A stretch of DNA of 32,451 nt from Helicobacteraceae bacterium (GTDB lineage Bacteria > Campylobacterota > Campylobacteria > Campylobacterales > Sulfurimonadaceae). Position numbers and translations under genes: made by a program. The notes beneath the pieces are model-generated. The model was not told the origin of the DNA, did not search any database, and saw nothing but the letters and a program-made list of their open reading frames with translations. Where the stretch lies: assembly GCA_947498025.1 (NCBI GenBank), contig CANMJR010000034.1, positions 1 through 32,451 of the forward strand, written 5' to 3'. Shown here piece after piece: positions 25,901 through 32,451 of the stretch. How positions within the stretch are numbered: the first letter of the stretch is position 1; every line of letters begins with the position of its first letter.

Positions 25901-26095
25901 AACGATGAAATAATTTGTAAATCAACAATAGCCATAGCACACACCATGGGACTCAATGTTATAGCAGAGGGTGTTGAAACACAAGAACAAAGAGAGATGT
26001 TAAATTCTATTGGATGCGCAACATATCAAGGGTATCTCTTTAGCAAACCGATTCCAAGCAGAGAGTTTGAAATATTTGTAATAGAGCATGATTAA
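22976..26095 (+). CDS. Cache-PAS-PAS-GGDEF-EAL c-di-GMP signalling protein
   Basis: 1039 aa. TM1 at about 21-43, a periplasmic double-Cache-like sensor (LRVHTPAKDGDYIDR and TLRVVVPVIKENELIGYVELG, about 60-305), TM2 at about 312-334, PAS domains at about 360-475 and 485-600, GGDEF at about 615-775 with ARLGGDEF, and EAL at about 790-1035. The EAL domain keeps AEALVRW, NISVKQF, ITESML, DDFGTGYSSL, LKIDKSF and AEGVET, so phosphodiesterase activity is expected. The GGDEF inhibitory site is absent (KNGN). No convincing ribosome site precedes the ATG; an in-frame ATG at 22991 is an alternative. Its stop overlaps the next ATG (TAATG). Confidence 0.92.
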   Translation: MDYCSMKLNLSHLKKLTSKNFYYIFLPIFIFTLLVTFFTLFVIDSEKLESVNTHFSTKVEIAQQDFNDAISEHAIGMAMVATAISQESEVRQSLINSNKNSLLEKYSETFSKLKSANSITHLYFLDKNRKTILRVHTPAKDGDYIDRFTAKKAESSRNTSYGIELGVMGTLTLRVVVPVIKENELIGYVELGKEIEDILERISNKHNVELLLMIAKGNLTEEGWKQGMKMLEREANWKLFDKFALTYTTQKYVSPNLIKLINSSDREESVTIDEKIFMLSPDKIKDVSSREIGQLIFLQDLTNILKGRDSFIIHSILFGLASMTIFLLLVYFILRRSEINSELQNQEILKNEQRIQELQKLSKIIAWEVDKEGLYTFISDSVYEILGYKATEIVNKKYFYDFYPIERKDALKNILFDRLYKKESFTGVVVPVLNINRETVWISINGIPVLDDNGELLGCKGAGRDITQEVAKEKIAQEANNLFKKIINAIPQRVFWKDSDLHYLGCNEAFAKDSGNLFSDDIIGKDDYQMAWAEHAKEYRIDDRKVINSGIPKLFYEEEIKTSSGESMWISTSKIPLVNNDGETVGVIGVFEDFTDKKISEDKIHKLAFYDTLTSLPNRMLFMDIVKAAMKEAALSHVYTALIFIDLDNFKILNDTLGHEMGDILLQSVAKRLQTLAKNGNALARLGGDEFVLILKNLSTDETKATNECMRTATQLLTLLQEPYRLKWAEHKSSASLGITLFNSEHISIDTLMKQAELALYKSKECGRNAFKFFEPAMESSLKERAEIEKELREAINKGEFVLFYQAQIDESKKVVGAEALVRWNHPTKGLISPLVFIPVAEECDIILKLGDWILKSACDELQRWSSIDAMKKITLAINISVKQFSQSNFVKNTLSIIKESGANPRLIKLEITESMLVEDKEGIIEKMGKLKEVGIRFSLDDFGTGYSSLSYLKQLPLNQLKIDKSFVKDILTDKNDEIICKSTIAIAHTMGLNVIAEGVETQEQREMLNSIGCATYQGYLFSKPIPSREFEIFVIEHD

Positions 26096-26253
26096 TGCAT
26101 AATCTGAAATAAAAAATAATTTTTATTGTCACTTTTATAATCTTCATAGTTGCGTTTGTAGTTACGGGCTATACCGTAATCTATGAGAAAAAACAGAGCC
26201 GGCAAAGAATTGCGGATGCCCACAAAAGCGTTACAACCACCTATAAAGAAAGC
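26095..26253 (+). pseudogene. Interrupted N-terminus (TM1) of the following Cache-GGDEF gene
   Basis: ATG at 26095 overlaps the preceding stop as TAATG. It reads MHNLK, then TAA at 26110-26112, then continues in the same frame as KIIFIVTFIIFIVAFVV (a convincing membrane helix) and on without a break to the ATG at 26254. No ATG, GTG or TTG occurs in frame between the stop and 26254. The simplest reading is a one-base nonsense change in codon 6 (for example from AAA, CAA or GAA) in a gene of 603 codons. Confidence 0.75.
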
Positions 26254-27906
26254 ATGGATGAGATTGTAAACTTTTTTCATGCAAGAGCGAATGAGTTTAT
26301 AGCCGACAAAGAGATTTTCCAAGCCATCTTAAATAAAAATCACGATGCGCTTTACATGCTGACAAAAGAGAGATGGGCTGTGCTGCAGCAAGAAAATCCG
26401 CATCTCATTGTTTTGCAATTTCATAACTCTGACGGAACATCGCTCCTCAGAGTGCATCGACCAACCTTATATGGGGATAATATTGCAAAAAAAAGAGAGA
26501 CGCTCTCTGAAATTCATTCAAAACATAAGCTTCTTTCTGGGTTTGAAGAGGGAAGAGCCGGCTTTGTATTCAGGATTTTGGTGCCGATTTTTAATAATGA
26601 GGAGTATATCGGTGCAATCGAGTTTGGAGTCTCTGCTCAAAATTTGGCAAAGCTAATCAAACATGACACAAATCTTGATGCTCTCTTTTTTACCCATAAG
26701 AGCTACATTGGTAAGTTTCAAGAGCTAAAAGAGAGTACGGCGGTGGGCGATTTCACTTCACTCAACATGCCGGAGTCGCTGCTGCCGCTTTTTAACAGAT
26801 ATAAAAAAATCTACAATACGCTCGAAAACAATTTTATAGAATTTGGCGCTCATTTATACTACCTCTCCACAACTCAGATTAAAAATTATAAAGGCGACGA
26901 GATAGGTCTGCTTGTATTTTTAAATCAGATGGATGATTTTGAAGGCTATATAAAAGGTATTGCGCTATCCTCTCTCCTTATCACTTTAACCCTAATAATG
27001 ATTGTAGCAATATTCGTACATTTTTTATACAACAGAATAAGCGGTAAAATGAACTTTCAAGAGCTTTTCAACCAAACCGTATTAGACGCCATACCATCCC
27101 CGATTATCGTAACCGACGGAAAAGAACTAATATTAGCAAATCAAACTTTTTTACTCTATTTTAAATACAAGAGTATTGACGCTTTTAAAAAAGAGCATCA
27201 ATGTGTTTGTGAATACTTTGAGGAGGGTGATACGGATGAATTTCTTATGCCCAATAAAGACGATAGAATTTGGACAGAATATGTCTTTCACAATCCGGAA
27301 AAAAACCATAAGGTAAAAATCACCATAAATGATACAACAACTGTTTTTGATGTAAAACTCTCAGTACTTCAATACAATAATGCAGCACGATATGTTGTGG
27401 TTTTTACAGACATATCATCGCTCCAATCATTAAGCACAAACGATTCGCTCACCGGCATAGCGAACAGACTCCATTTTGGCATGGTTTATGAGCATTTGAT
27501 AAGCATGGCAAAAAGAGAGCACAGCGATTTAGGTGTTATATTCTTTGACATAGACCACTTCAAAAAGATAAATGATAATCACGGACACCTAGTGGGAGAC
27601 TCAGTTTTAAAAGGCATTTCTAGTCTTATAAAACACAAAACAAGAAAAAGCGACATCTTTGCAAGGTGGGGCGGAGAGGAGTTTATAATACTTCTTCCAA
27701 ATACTCCGCTGGAGAGTTGTGTAGCGATTGCAGAGGGAATGCGCCTCTCTATAGCAAATCAAGGTTTTGTCAACTCGCTCAAAGTTACCTGCTCTTTTGG
27801 CGTAGCGACTCTCAGAGAAAATGAGTCATCCCACGAACTCATAAAACGGGTAGATTCACTCCTTTATGAGGCTAAAGAGCTTGGCAGGAATCGAGTTGTC
27901 TCGTAA
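26254..27906 (+). CDS. Cache-GGDEF diguanylate cyclase, 5'-truncated by an in-frame stop
   Basis: 550 aa from the first usable ATG. The sensor region resembles the neighbour's Cache domain (LLRVHRPTLYGD and FRILVPIFNNEEYIGAIEFG). TM2 (SLLITLTLIMIVAIFVHFLY) is near 230-250, followed by a PAS-like region and GGDEF with ARWGGEEF and an intact inhibitory RKSD. Translated from 26254 it would lack TM1, leaving the Cache domain on the wrong side of the membrane. There is no good ribosome site before 26254. The enzyme may be inactive as a sensor, or the upstream stop could be a sequencing error or be bypassed. It is the second gene of the operon. Confidence 0.8.
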   Translation: MDEIVNFFHARANEFIADKEIFQAILNKNHDALYMLTKERWAVLQQENPHLIVLQFHNSDGTSLLRVHRPTLYGDNIAKKRETLSEIHSKHKLLSGFEEGRAGFVFRILVPIFNNEEYIGAIEFGVSAQNLAKLIKHDTNLDALFFTHKSYIGKFQELKESTAVGDFTSLNMPESLLPLFNRYKKIYNTLENNFIEFGAHLYYLSTTQIKNYKGDEIGLLVFLNQMDDFEGYIKGIALSSLLITLTLIMIVAIFVHFLYNRISGKMNFQELFNQTVLDAIPSPIIVTDGKELILANQTFLLYFKYKSIDAFKKEHQCVCEYFEEGDTDEFLMPNKDDRIWTEYVFHNPEKNHKVKITINDTTTVFDVKLSVLQYNNAARYVVVFTDISSLQSLSTNDSLTGIANRLHFGMVYEHLISMAKREHSDLGVIFFDIDHFKKINDNHGHLVGDSVLKGISSLIKHKTRKSDIFARWGGEEFIILLPNTPLESCVAIAEGMRLSIANQGFVNSLKVTCSFGVATLRENESSHELIKRVDSLLYEAKELGRNRVVS

Positions 27907-27915
27907 GAGTTACCC

Positions 27916-27956
27916 TTACGCACCTTTATCAAAAAGAGCGTAAAGTGTCAATTTTT
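27916..27956 (+). terminator. Terminator-like hairpin after the Cache-GGDEF gene
   Basis: TTACGC (27916-27921) pairs with GCGTAA (27938-27943) and is followed after a short gap by TTTTT (27952-27956), 9 nt after the stop codon. Confidence 0.4.
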
Positions 27957-27958
27957 CT

Positions 27959-28047
27959 CCCATATCCGACAGATATGGGTAGCTTTAGGGGGTTATAGGG
28001 ACAAAATTTGTCCATGCAACTAAAACGGACGCGTTCGTTTTAGTGTG
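27959..28047 (-). repeat. Structured intergenic repeat, family A, copy 3 (A3, inverted)
   Basis: Reverse-oriented relative to A1 and A2. Palindrome ACTAAAACG / CGTTTTAGT around a GACGCGTT centre at 28019-28044, GGACAAA-A-TTTGTCC at 27999-28013, TAGCTTTAGGGGG at 27980-27992, then a different third hairpin, CCCATATC-CGACA-GATATGGG at 27959-27979. It lies between convergent operons, 18 nt from the receptor stop. Confidence 0.85.
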
Positions 28048-28064
28048 TAAAATCAGATAAGCTT

Positions 28065-30191
28065 CTAAAATTTCTGTACATAACTTACAAAGTAGTTCGT
28101 GCCTTCTCTTTTAATTCCGCCTTGCGTATTGTAGTAGTAGCTAGGCTGTCTGACATCTGCGTTGAATATATTTTTGACACCTACTCTAGCCTCACTTGAA
28201 GGTGAGAATCTATACGTCAGAGTTTCATCAAAAATATGGACTTGTTGTACTCTAGAATCTGTATCCACCCATTGTAACTCTGTCTGTGTTGTTGGCGAGG
28301 AGTAGTGCCATGTTGTGCCGAGAGAGAACTTGTTTATCGGGCTATAAATATACATCGCTTTGAACATTATCTTTGAGATATCCGGCATAGATTGATCTAC
28401 AGATATTGAATCCTCTTCCGGCGGAGTTGTATAATCCGTATCAACATAAGTTGCATTAAAATAGAGAGAGTGTTCTTGTTTCGTATTAAAAGAGTACTCA
28501 AACTCTGCACCTCTGCTTCTTCTGTCATCGTAGTTTTGATAACCGGCAATTGTGGCTTGGTACTCTTCTAAGTCGATTACATTCGTTAACTCGGAGTAAA
28601 AAAGATTGAGCGAAAATTTATTGTAAAAATTCGGTGAATATATTGCAACAGCTTCATAGGTATCTGTCTCTTCAGGTTTTAGATTTTCATCCCCTGCACG
28701 ATAGTTTATATGTCCATTGGCATACGCTTCTGTAAATGTCGGTGCTCGAAAAGCCGAACCGTAAAGAAATTTAAAAACAATTTCATCTGTTGCTCTATAA
28801 ACCACAGCCGCTCTTTTACTCATTTTTGTTCCAAAATCCGAGTAGTTATCCGCCCGCAAACCAAGAATTAAATCAACATCCTGATTAAGCGATATTAAAT
28901 CTTGAAGATAACCGTAGGTAATTGTACGGCTAATGCCATCTTTTAAAAAGCTCGTTGTCGGATTTGCCCAGAATGCCGGCTCTTTAGGATTTTCTCTATA
29001 TCTAAAACTGCCGTAGTTGGGACTACTCAAAATTGTGTCCCTATTTTGCGTAATAGCATTTTCTACACTGTTGTAATAGTCATCGCTTGTTACCTCCACA
29101 TGTCTTGCTCCGGCTCCCGCTAAAATGTCATTCGACTCTATTTTTGGAAGGGTTAAGATAACCTCAGCTTCAAGATTTTGCTCCTGCTGTTTCTCATAAA
29201 AGAAAAATCCCTCACTCATATTTGGCACGCCGACAGCTGCAAACTTACTTGCTATACCTGTAATATCATCAATATTGGCACTCTCATCCAACTCACGGTG
29301 AGAAAAGTTGGCTTTTGTTTCAAGCTTATAATCATTTATATCTGTTTTATAGGAGAGCTGAGAAAAAAAGTATGAATTTTTATGCTCTTTTGGCTCTGTT
29401 GGGATTGGGTCAAGTTCGCCCTCAAAACTGTAAAAGTTTCCGGAGCCATTTTGTTTAAAGCGTGTCAAAAATTCAAAACCGCCGTTGACTGCCCTAAATC
29501 CTAACGATAAATCTTTCATGGCTTCATCTGTGCCAACGGAGCTTCCCTCAACAGGAAGTGATTTGCTGTTTTTTTGATGGTAGCCGTCTGCAAAAATTTT
29601 CCAATCTTCAGAGATATTGTAAATATTGGCTCCGCCCGTTATGTAACCGTAGCTTCCGCCACCCAGATAAACCTGATTCTCCTGTTTTGAGCTTCCAAGT
29701 TTTGTGATGATATTCACGGTTGCGTAAAATGCACCCGCGCCATAGAGTGTAGAGTTTGGTCCGCGAAGCACTTCTATTCTCTCAACCAGCTGCATTGGAA
29801 AATCTAGGAAAAAGCTACTCGAACCTGAGACTTCGTTGTTGATTGCAACCCCATCCATCAATATTTTGATTTTATCGGAGAGGTAAGCGTTAGGGTTTTT
29901 GAAACCTCGAACGGTAGTCGTGGAGTACCCCTTAGGACTTAACTGGATTTGAATCCCCGGCAGCATGCCCAAGGCTTCGCCTACATTTTGGATGCCTGCA
30001 TTCATGTAGGTTTGCGCATTTACTATGGATATGACGGAGGGCAAATACTCTATATTTAAAGACTTCTTTGTTGCAATATCACTTGCATTTTGTAAAAAAG
30101 ACTCAAAATCTTTTTCATTCTCTAACTCAGACGCACTTACTGCATTCAATATAAAAAACGATGCAACACTTAGTAAAAAAACATTTTTCAT
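28065..30191 (-). CDS. TonB-dependent outer-membrane receptor (second of tandem pair)
   Basis: 708 aa. Signal peptide MKNVFLLSVASFFILNAVSAS, then a plug domain (ALGMLPGIQIQL, TTVRGFKNPNAYL, LMDGVAINNE, VERIEVLRGPNSTLYGAGAFYATVNIITK). A 22-strand-type barrel follows, with FKFLYGSAFRAPTFTEAY and NLKPEETDTYEA, and a terminal aromatic residue (SYVQKF) typical of barrel proteins recognised by the BAM complex. These receptors import siderophores, haem, cobalamin or other scarce ligands using TonB. The ligand is not readable, and no classic TonB box stands out after the signal peptide. It starts 9 nt after the first receptor, so they form an operon. Confidence 0.92.
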   Translation of the reverse strand: MKNVFLLSVASFFILNAVSASELENEKDFESFLQNASDIATKKSLNIEYLPSVISIVNAQTYMNAGIQNVGEALGMLPGIQIQLSPKGYSTTTVRGFKNPNAYLSDKIKILMDGVAINNEVSGSSSFFLDFPMQLVERIEVLRGPNSTLYGAGAFYATVNIITKLGSSKQENQVYLGGGSYGYITGGANIYNISEDWKIFADGYHQKNSKSLPVEGSSVGTDEAMKDLSLGFRAVNGGFEFLTRFKQNGSGNFYSFEGELDPIPTEPKEHKNSYFFSQLSYKTDINDYKLETKANFSHRELDESANIDDITGIASKFAAVGVPNMSEGFFFYEKQQEQNLEAEVILTLPKIESNDILAGAGARHVEVTSDDYYNSVENAITQNRDTILSSPNYGSFRYRENPKEPAFWANPTTSFLKDGISRTITYGYLQDLISLNQDVDLILGLRADNYSDFGTKMSKRAAVVYRATDEIVFKFLYGSAFRAPTFTEAYANGHINYRAGDENLKPEETDTYEAVAIYSPNFYNKFSLNLFYSELTNVIDLEEYQATIAGYQNYDDRRSRGAEFEYSFNTKQEHSLYFNATYVDTDYTTPPEEDSISVDQSMPDISKIMFKAMYIYSPINKFSLGTTWHYSSPTTQTELQWVDTDSRVQQVHIFDETLTYRFSPSSEARVGVKNIFNADVRQPSYYYNTQGGIKREGTNYFVSYVQKF

Positions 30192-30200
30192 TTTGACGAT

Positions 30201-32258
30201 TTAAAGCCTTTTCTCGTATGTTAAGAGCCAATTACGTCCTTCACGTCGTAACCCATCATGATTCCCTAGATAGGATGGGTAAATCAGAGTTGCATCAAAA
30301 AGGTTTTTAGCACTCAACATCACACTCGAAGAATTATCGATATCATAAGCAATGGTTTCATCAATTATTATCGTTGCGCTGTATGTTGGAGTATGATTAT
30401 GGTTGCCATCGTCAAATCTATTTTTAGGTCCGCTGTAATACCAAGCCGTATTAATATTCAACACTTGCGTCAATGGATGGAGAAAATACCCTTTACTCAA
30501 CACTTCAGAAATTTCAGGACTTTGAAACTCCACCGGAGTATTGTAATCAGTAGTAAAATACTCTGTTCTGACATAGGATAAGTTTGCCATCAATTCTGAA
30601 CCATTGCCGAAACGATAGATAAACTCCATTTCTGCCCCTTTGGCATTACGCGCTTTATTGTTGGCATAATCACCGACAAAGGATAAAGGTTCATTATTCA
30701 CACCGTCAATCACATCTTCCATAATCGAGTAAAACAGGTTTGTTCTTAAAATCTTATTATTATTTTTATATGTATAAGCCAATTCGTAAGTATCCATCAA
30801 TTCCGGATTCAGATTCGGATTTCCGGCTTTTAATCCATCCTGCGTCGCTTGAAACGCTTCGACGTAAGCAGGCGCCCTGTAGGAGCGTCCGTAAACTGCT
30901 TTAATAATATTACAATCATCTAGTCGATAGACAGAACCGAAACGGTAACTGAACATTTGTTCAAACAGTGAATAATCATCTAGCCTGAAATTAGCAGAGA
31001 GATCAAAACTATCGTTAATTGAATAGATATCCTGAAAATAGACGGATTTGATCCACTGGTCATTGTCGCCATTTAAAAATCCATACTTTCCGTTGAGATA
31101 AACCAATGAATCAGAGATGACAGATGGTCCTCCATCCGTGTCAGTTCGCATCGTAGTGCCATAGGAATTTTTCAACGTATCAATTTTTTGCGCACCGACA
31201 CCGACCATCCACTCATTCTCTTTAATATTTTTTCCTTTGAGGTTCATGTCAATATGTGAGTTTAATTGCTGATAGGTTGGGTTTAGCCGCGCCGTCAAGC
31301 CGCTTCCTTTATAATCCTTGTACACAGTTGTGTCAAATGTAAAGGCGTAATAATTTACTCCGACTTTCGTCTCTAGACTCAAGTCATTATCGAGGTTGTG
31401 ATTGTTTTGCAGTTCGATGATACCGCTTTTATTAGACTGGTAACCACCCGGTACAGGTTCAAGTTCTTCGCCAAATCCGTAAAAGTTATCCGTTACCTCA
31501 GATTTGTATCGTGCTATTAAAGTAAAATCGTTGTTTTTAGCCGTAACACCGACAGAGTAATCTTCAAAACCTTCGAGGCTGTTATAGTCCGAACGCTCAT
31601 ATGATGCCTCATTGCTCGAGACAAACGCGCTGCCGGCATTTATTTTTTTATTATTATGCTGATGGTAGCCATCAAGTCCGATATTCCATCCATCGACATT
31701 AAGATGCTCGACAAAGCCGGCTTTGGTATAATTATAGCTCCCTGCCGAACCAAAAACTGCATCATTCGCACCCGTTTGCGAACTTTTCGTTATAACATTA
31801 ATCGCTCCGCTGAACGCCCCGGGACCATAAATAGTCGAAGCCGATCCGCGAAGCACTTCGATACGCTCAATAAGTTCAATAGGGAAATCAAGGTAATAGA
31901 AGCTAGTGCTATAAAGATCGCTTCCGACATCCACCCCGTCAATATAAAGCTTATACTTATCGAAAATAAATGTATCAGGGTTATAATTTCCGCGAATAAT
32001 CAGTTCCTTCGCTCCCGTATGCAGAATCGATGTTTCAATCCCCGGAAGCAAACCGATTGCTTCATACAGATTTCGAATACCGATTCTTTTAAGCTTATCT
32101 GCATGTAAAACGGAAACGACTGAGGGCTGATAATCTATATTGAGTTTAGTTTTTGTGGCGATACTCGACACTTCATCCAATAATGAAGTAAAATCGTCAT
32201 CCGCGACAACATTCCAAGATAAGAGAAGAATACCAATCACACTATAATAAAATCTCAT
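30201..32258 (-). CDS. TonB-dependent outer-membrane receptor (first of tandem pair)
   Basis: 685 aa, related to the following gene by tandem duplication. Shared segments include IATK(T/K)(K/S)LNI(D/E)Y.PSV near the mature N-terminus, LPGIE/Q, VLRG..STIYGPGAFSGAINVITK in the plug, YGRSYRAPAYVEAF and NLNPELMDTYELAY in the barrel. Signal peptide MRFYYSVIGILLLSWNVVA. ATG 32258 is preferred over the upstream ATG 32273 because GGGG lies 7-8 nt upstream of it. It ends in Leu (YEKRL) rather than Phe. The barrel loops differ from the sister gene, suggesting a different ligand. An IS end lies about 50 bp upstream. Confidence 0.92.
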   Translation of the reverse strand: MRFYYSVIGILLLSWNVVADDDFTSLLDEVSSIATKTKLNIDYQPSVVSVLHADKLKRIGIRNLYEAIGLLPGIETSILHTGAKELIIRGNYNPDTFIFDKYKLYIDGVDVGSDLYSTSFYYLDFPIELIERIEVLRGSASTIYGPGAFSGAINVITKSSQTGANDAVFGSAGSYNYTKAGFVEHLNVDGWNIGLDGYHQHNNKKINAGSAFVSSNEASYERSDYNSLEGFEDYSVGVTAKNNDFTLIARYKSEVTDNFYGFGEELEPVPGGYQSNKSGIIELQNNHNLDNDLSLETKVGVNYYAFTFDTTVYKDYKGSGLTARLNPTYQQLNSHIDMNLKGKNIKENEWMVGVGAQKIDTLKNSYGTTMRTDTDGGPSVISDSLVYLNGKYGFLNGDNDQWIKSVYFQDIYSINDSFDLSANFRLDDYSLFEQMFSYRFGSVYRLDDCNIIKAVYGRSYRAPAYVEAFQATQDGLKAGNPNLNPELMDTYELAYTYKNNNKILRTNLFYSIMEDVIDGVNNEPLSFVGDYANNKARNAKGAEMEFIYRFGNGSELMANLSYVRTEYFTTDYNTPVEFQSPEISEVLSKGYFLHPLTQVLNINTAWYYSGPKNRFDDGNHNHTPTYSATIIIDETIAYDIDNSSSVMLSAKNLFDATLIYPSYLGNHDGLRREGRNWLLTYEKRL

Positions 32259-32306
32259 TAGCAATCCCCACATCTCAAAAACAAAAAACTGTACCGAAAT
32301 TAATAG

Positions 32307-32451
32307 TAGACTTCTTGCAAAACTCCAAAAATAGGCACTAAAATTGCTGTTAAAGTAGCATGAGTAAATATGAGCAACTAACTAAAAAAGAACCAAAGAA
32401 TTTCAAGCGACTTATAGGTGTAAATAAAGAGACATTTGAAGCGATGATTGA
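32307..32451 (+). mobile_element. IS5-like insertion sequence, left end (truncated by window)
   Basis: TAGACTTCTTGCAAAACTCC at 32307-32326 resembles terminal inverted repeats of IS5-family elements (AGACYTYTTGCAAAA type). A transposase frame starts 34 nt further in. The right end and target duplication are outside the window, so the exact boundary is provisional. Confidence 0.55.
32360..32451 (+). CDS. IS5-family transposase N-terminus (partial)
   Basis: An open frame begins at ATG 32360 and runs off the right edge. The thirty residues read MSKYEQLTKKEPKNFKRLIG and on to VNKETFEAMI. The pattern YEQL...FKRLxGVxxETFExM is typical of the N-terminal helix-turn-helix of IS5-family (ISL2-like) transposases that carry a DDE domain. 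The DDE residues are not visible. The ribosome site is weak, as is common for transposases. Confidence 0.7.
   Translation, partial: MSKYEQLTKKEPKNFKRLIGVNKETFEAMI

Noticed and set aside
5633-28044. Palindromes as a CRISPR array or integron attC sites
   Set aside because: Copies are isolated and kilobases apart, with no regular spacers, no cas genes, no integrase, and no attC R/L box pattern.
31656-32108. Plus-strand frame of 150 codons opposite the first TonB receptor
   Set aside because: The opposite strand encodes a well-conserved plug domain. The frame has no start signals and unlikely composition.

Overview
The window looks like chromosomal DNA of a Campylobacterota (Epsilonproteobacteria) bacterium, most likely Sulfurimonas or a close relative. 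This is inferred from AT-rich codon use, the yceD-rpmF-plsX-fabH order beside ndk and a 2[4Fe-4S] ferredoxin, abundant GGDEF/EAL and Cache-type sensors, a CzcA/CusA-type efflux operon, and the style of the TonB receptors. No species marker such as rRNA is present.

Layout. 1-171: tail of a chemoreceptor ending in a CheR/CheB-tether-like pentapeptide. 269-6063 (minus): a metal-type RND efflux operon led by a small membrane-anchored protein, then the outer-membrane channel, adaptor and pump, the last three overlapping. 6182-8198: pssA (plus), then rmuC and a 61-aa overlapping partner (minus). 8324-10489: a hemerythrin/NIT/GGDEF sensor. 10637-12752: a DEAD-box helicase with an RG-rich tail, and a HIT-family protein. 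12937-16477 (minus): the ferredoxin gene, then ndk, yceD, rpmF, plsX and fabH. 16636-18599: metK and a 2-Cys peroxiredoxin, divergent. 18763-21493 (minus): a PIF1-like helicase and a PAS histidine kinase. 21575-27906 (plus): a REC-REC-GGDEF regulator, a Cache-PAS-PAS-GGDEF-EAL protein and a second Cache-GGDEF protein with an in-frame stop near its N-terminus. 28065-32258 (minus): two tandem, related TonB-dependent receptors. 32307-end: left end of an IS5-like element.

Functional picture. The window mixes housekeeping genes (phospholipid and fatty acid synthesis, L32, SAM, nucleotides, peroxide defence) with a dense c-di-GMP signalling set: four GGDEF proteins in about 20 kb, sensing through hemerythrin, NIT, Cache, PAS and receiver domains.

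The most unusual content is intergenic. Family A is a multi-hairpin repeat with three copies (about 5630, 22827 and 27959-28047). Its lead palindrome shows compensatory base changes between copies, and one copy carries a C10 tract. Family B is a second structured repeat with two diverged copies (about 15142 and 18632). Element C is a single-copy nested inverted repeat at 12837-12933. These look like small structured elements that spread between genes and serve as mRNA 3' ends or operon punctuation. The window also holds a broken diguanylate cyclase N-terminus and a histidine kinase carrying a CheB active-site-like motif without the rest of CheB.
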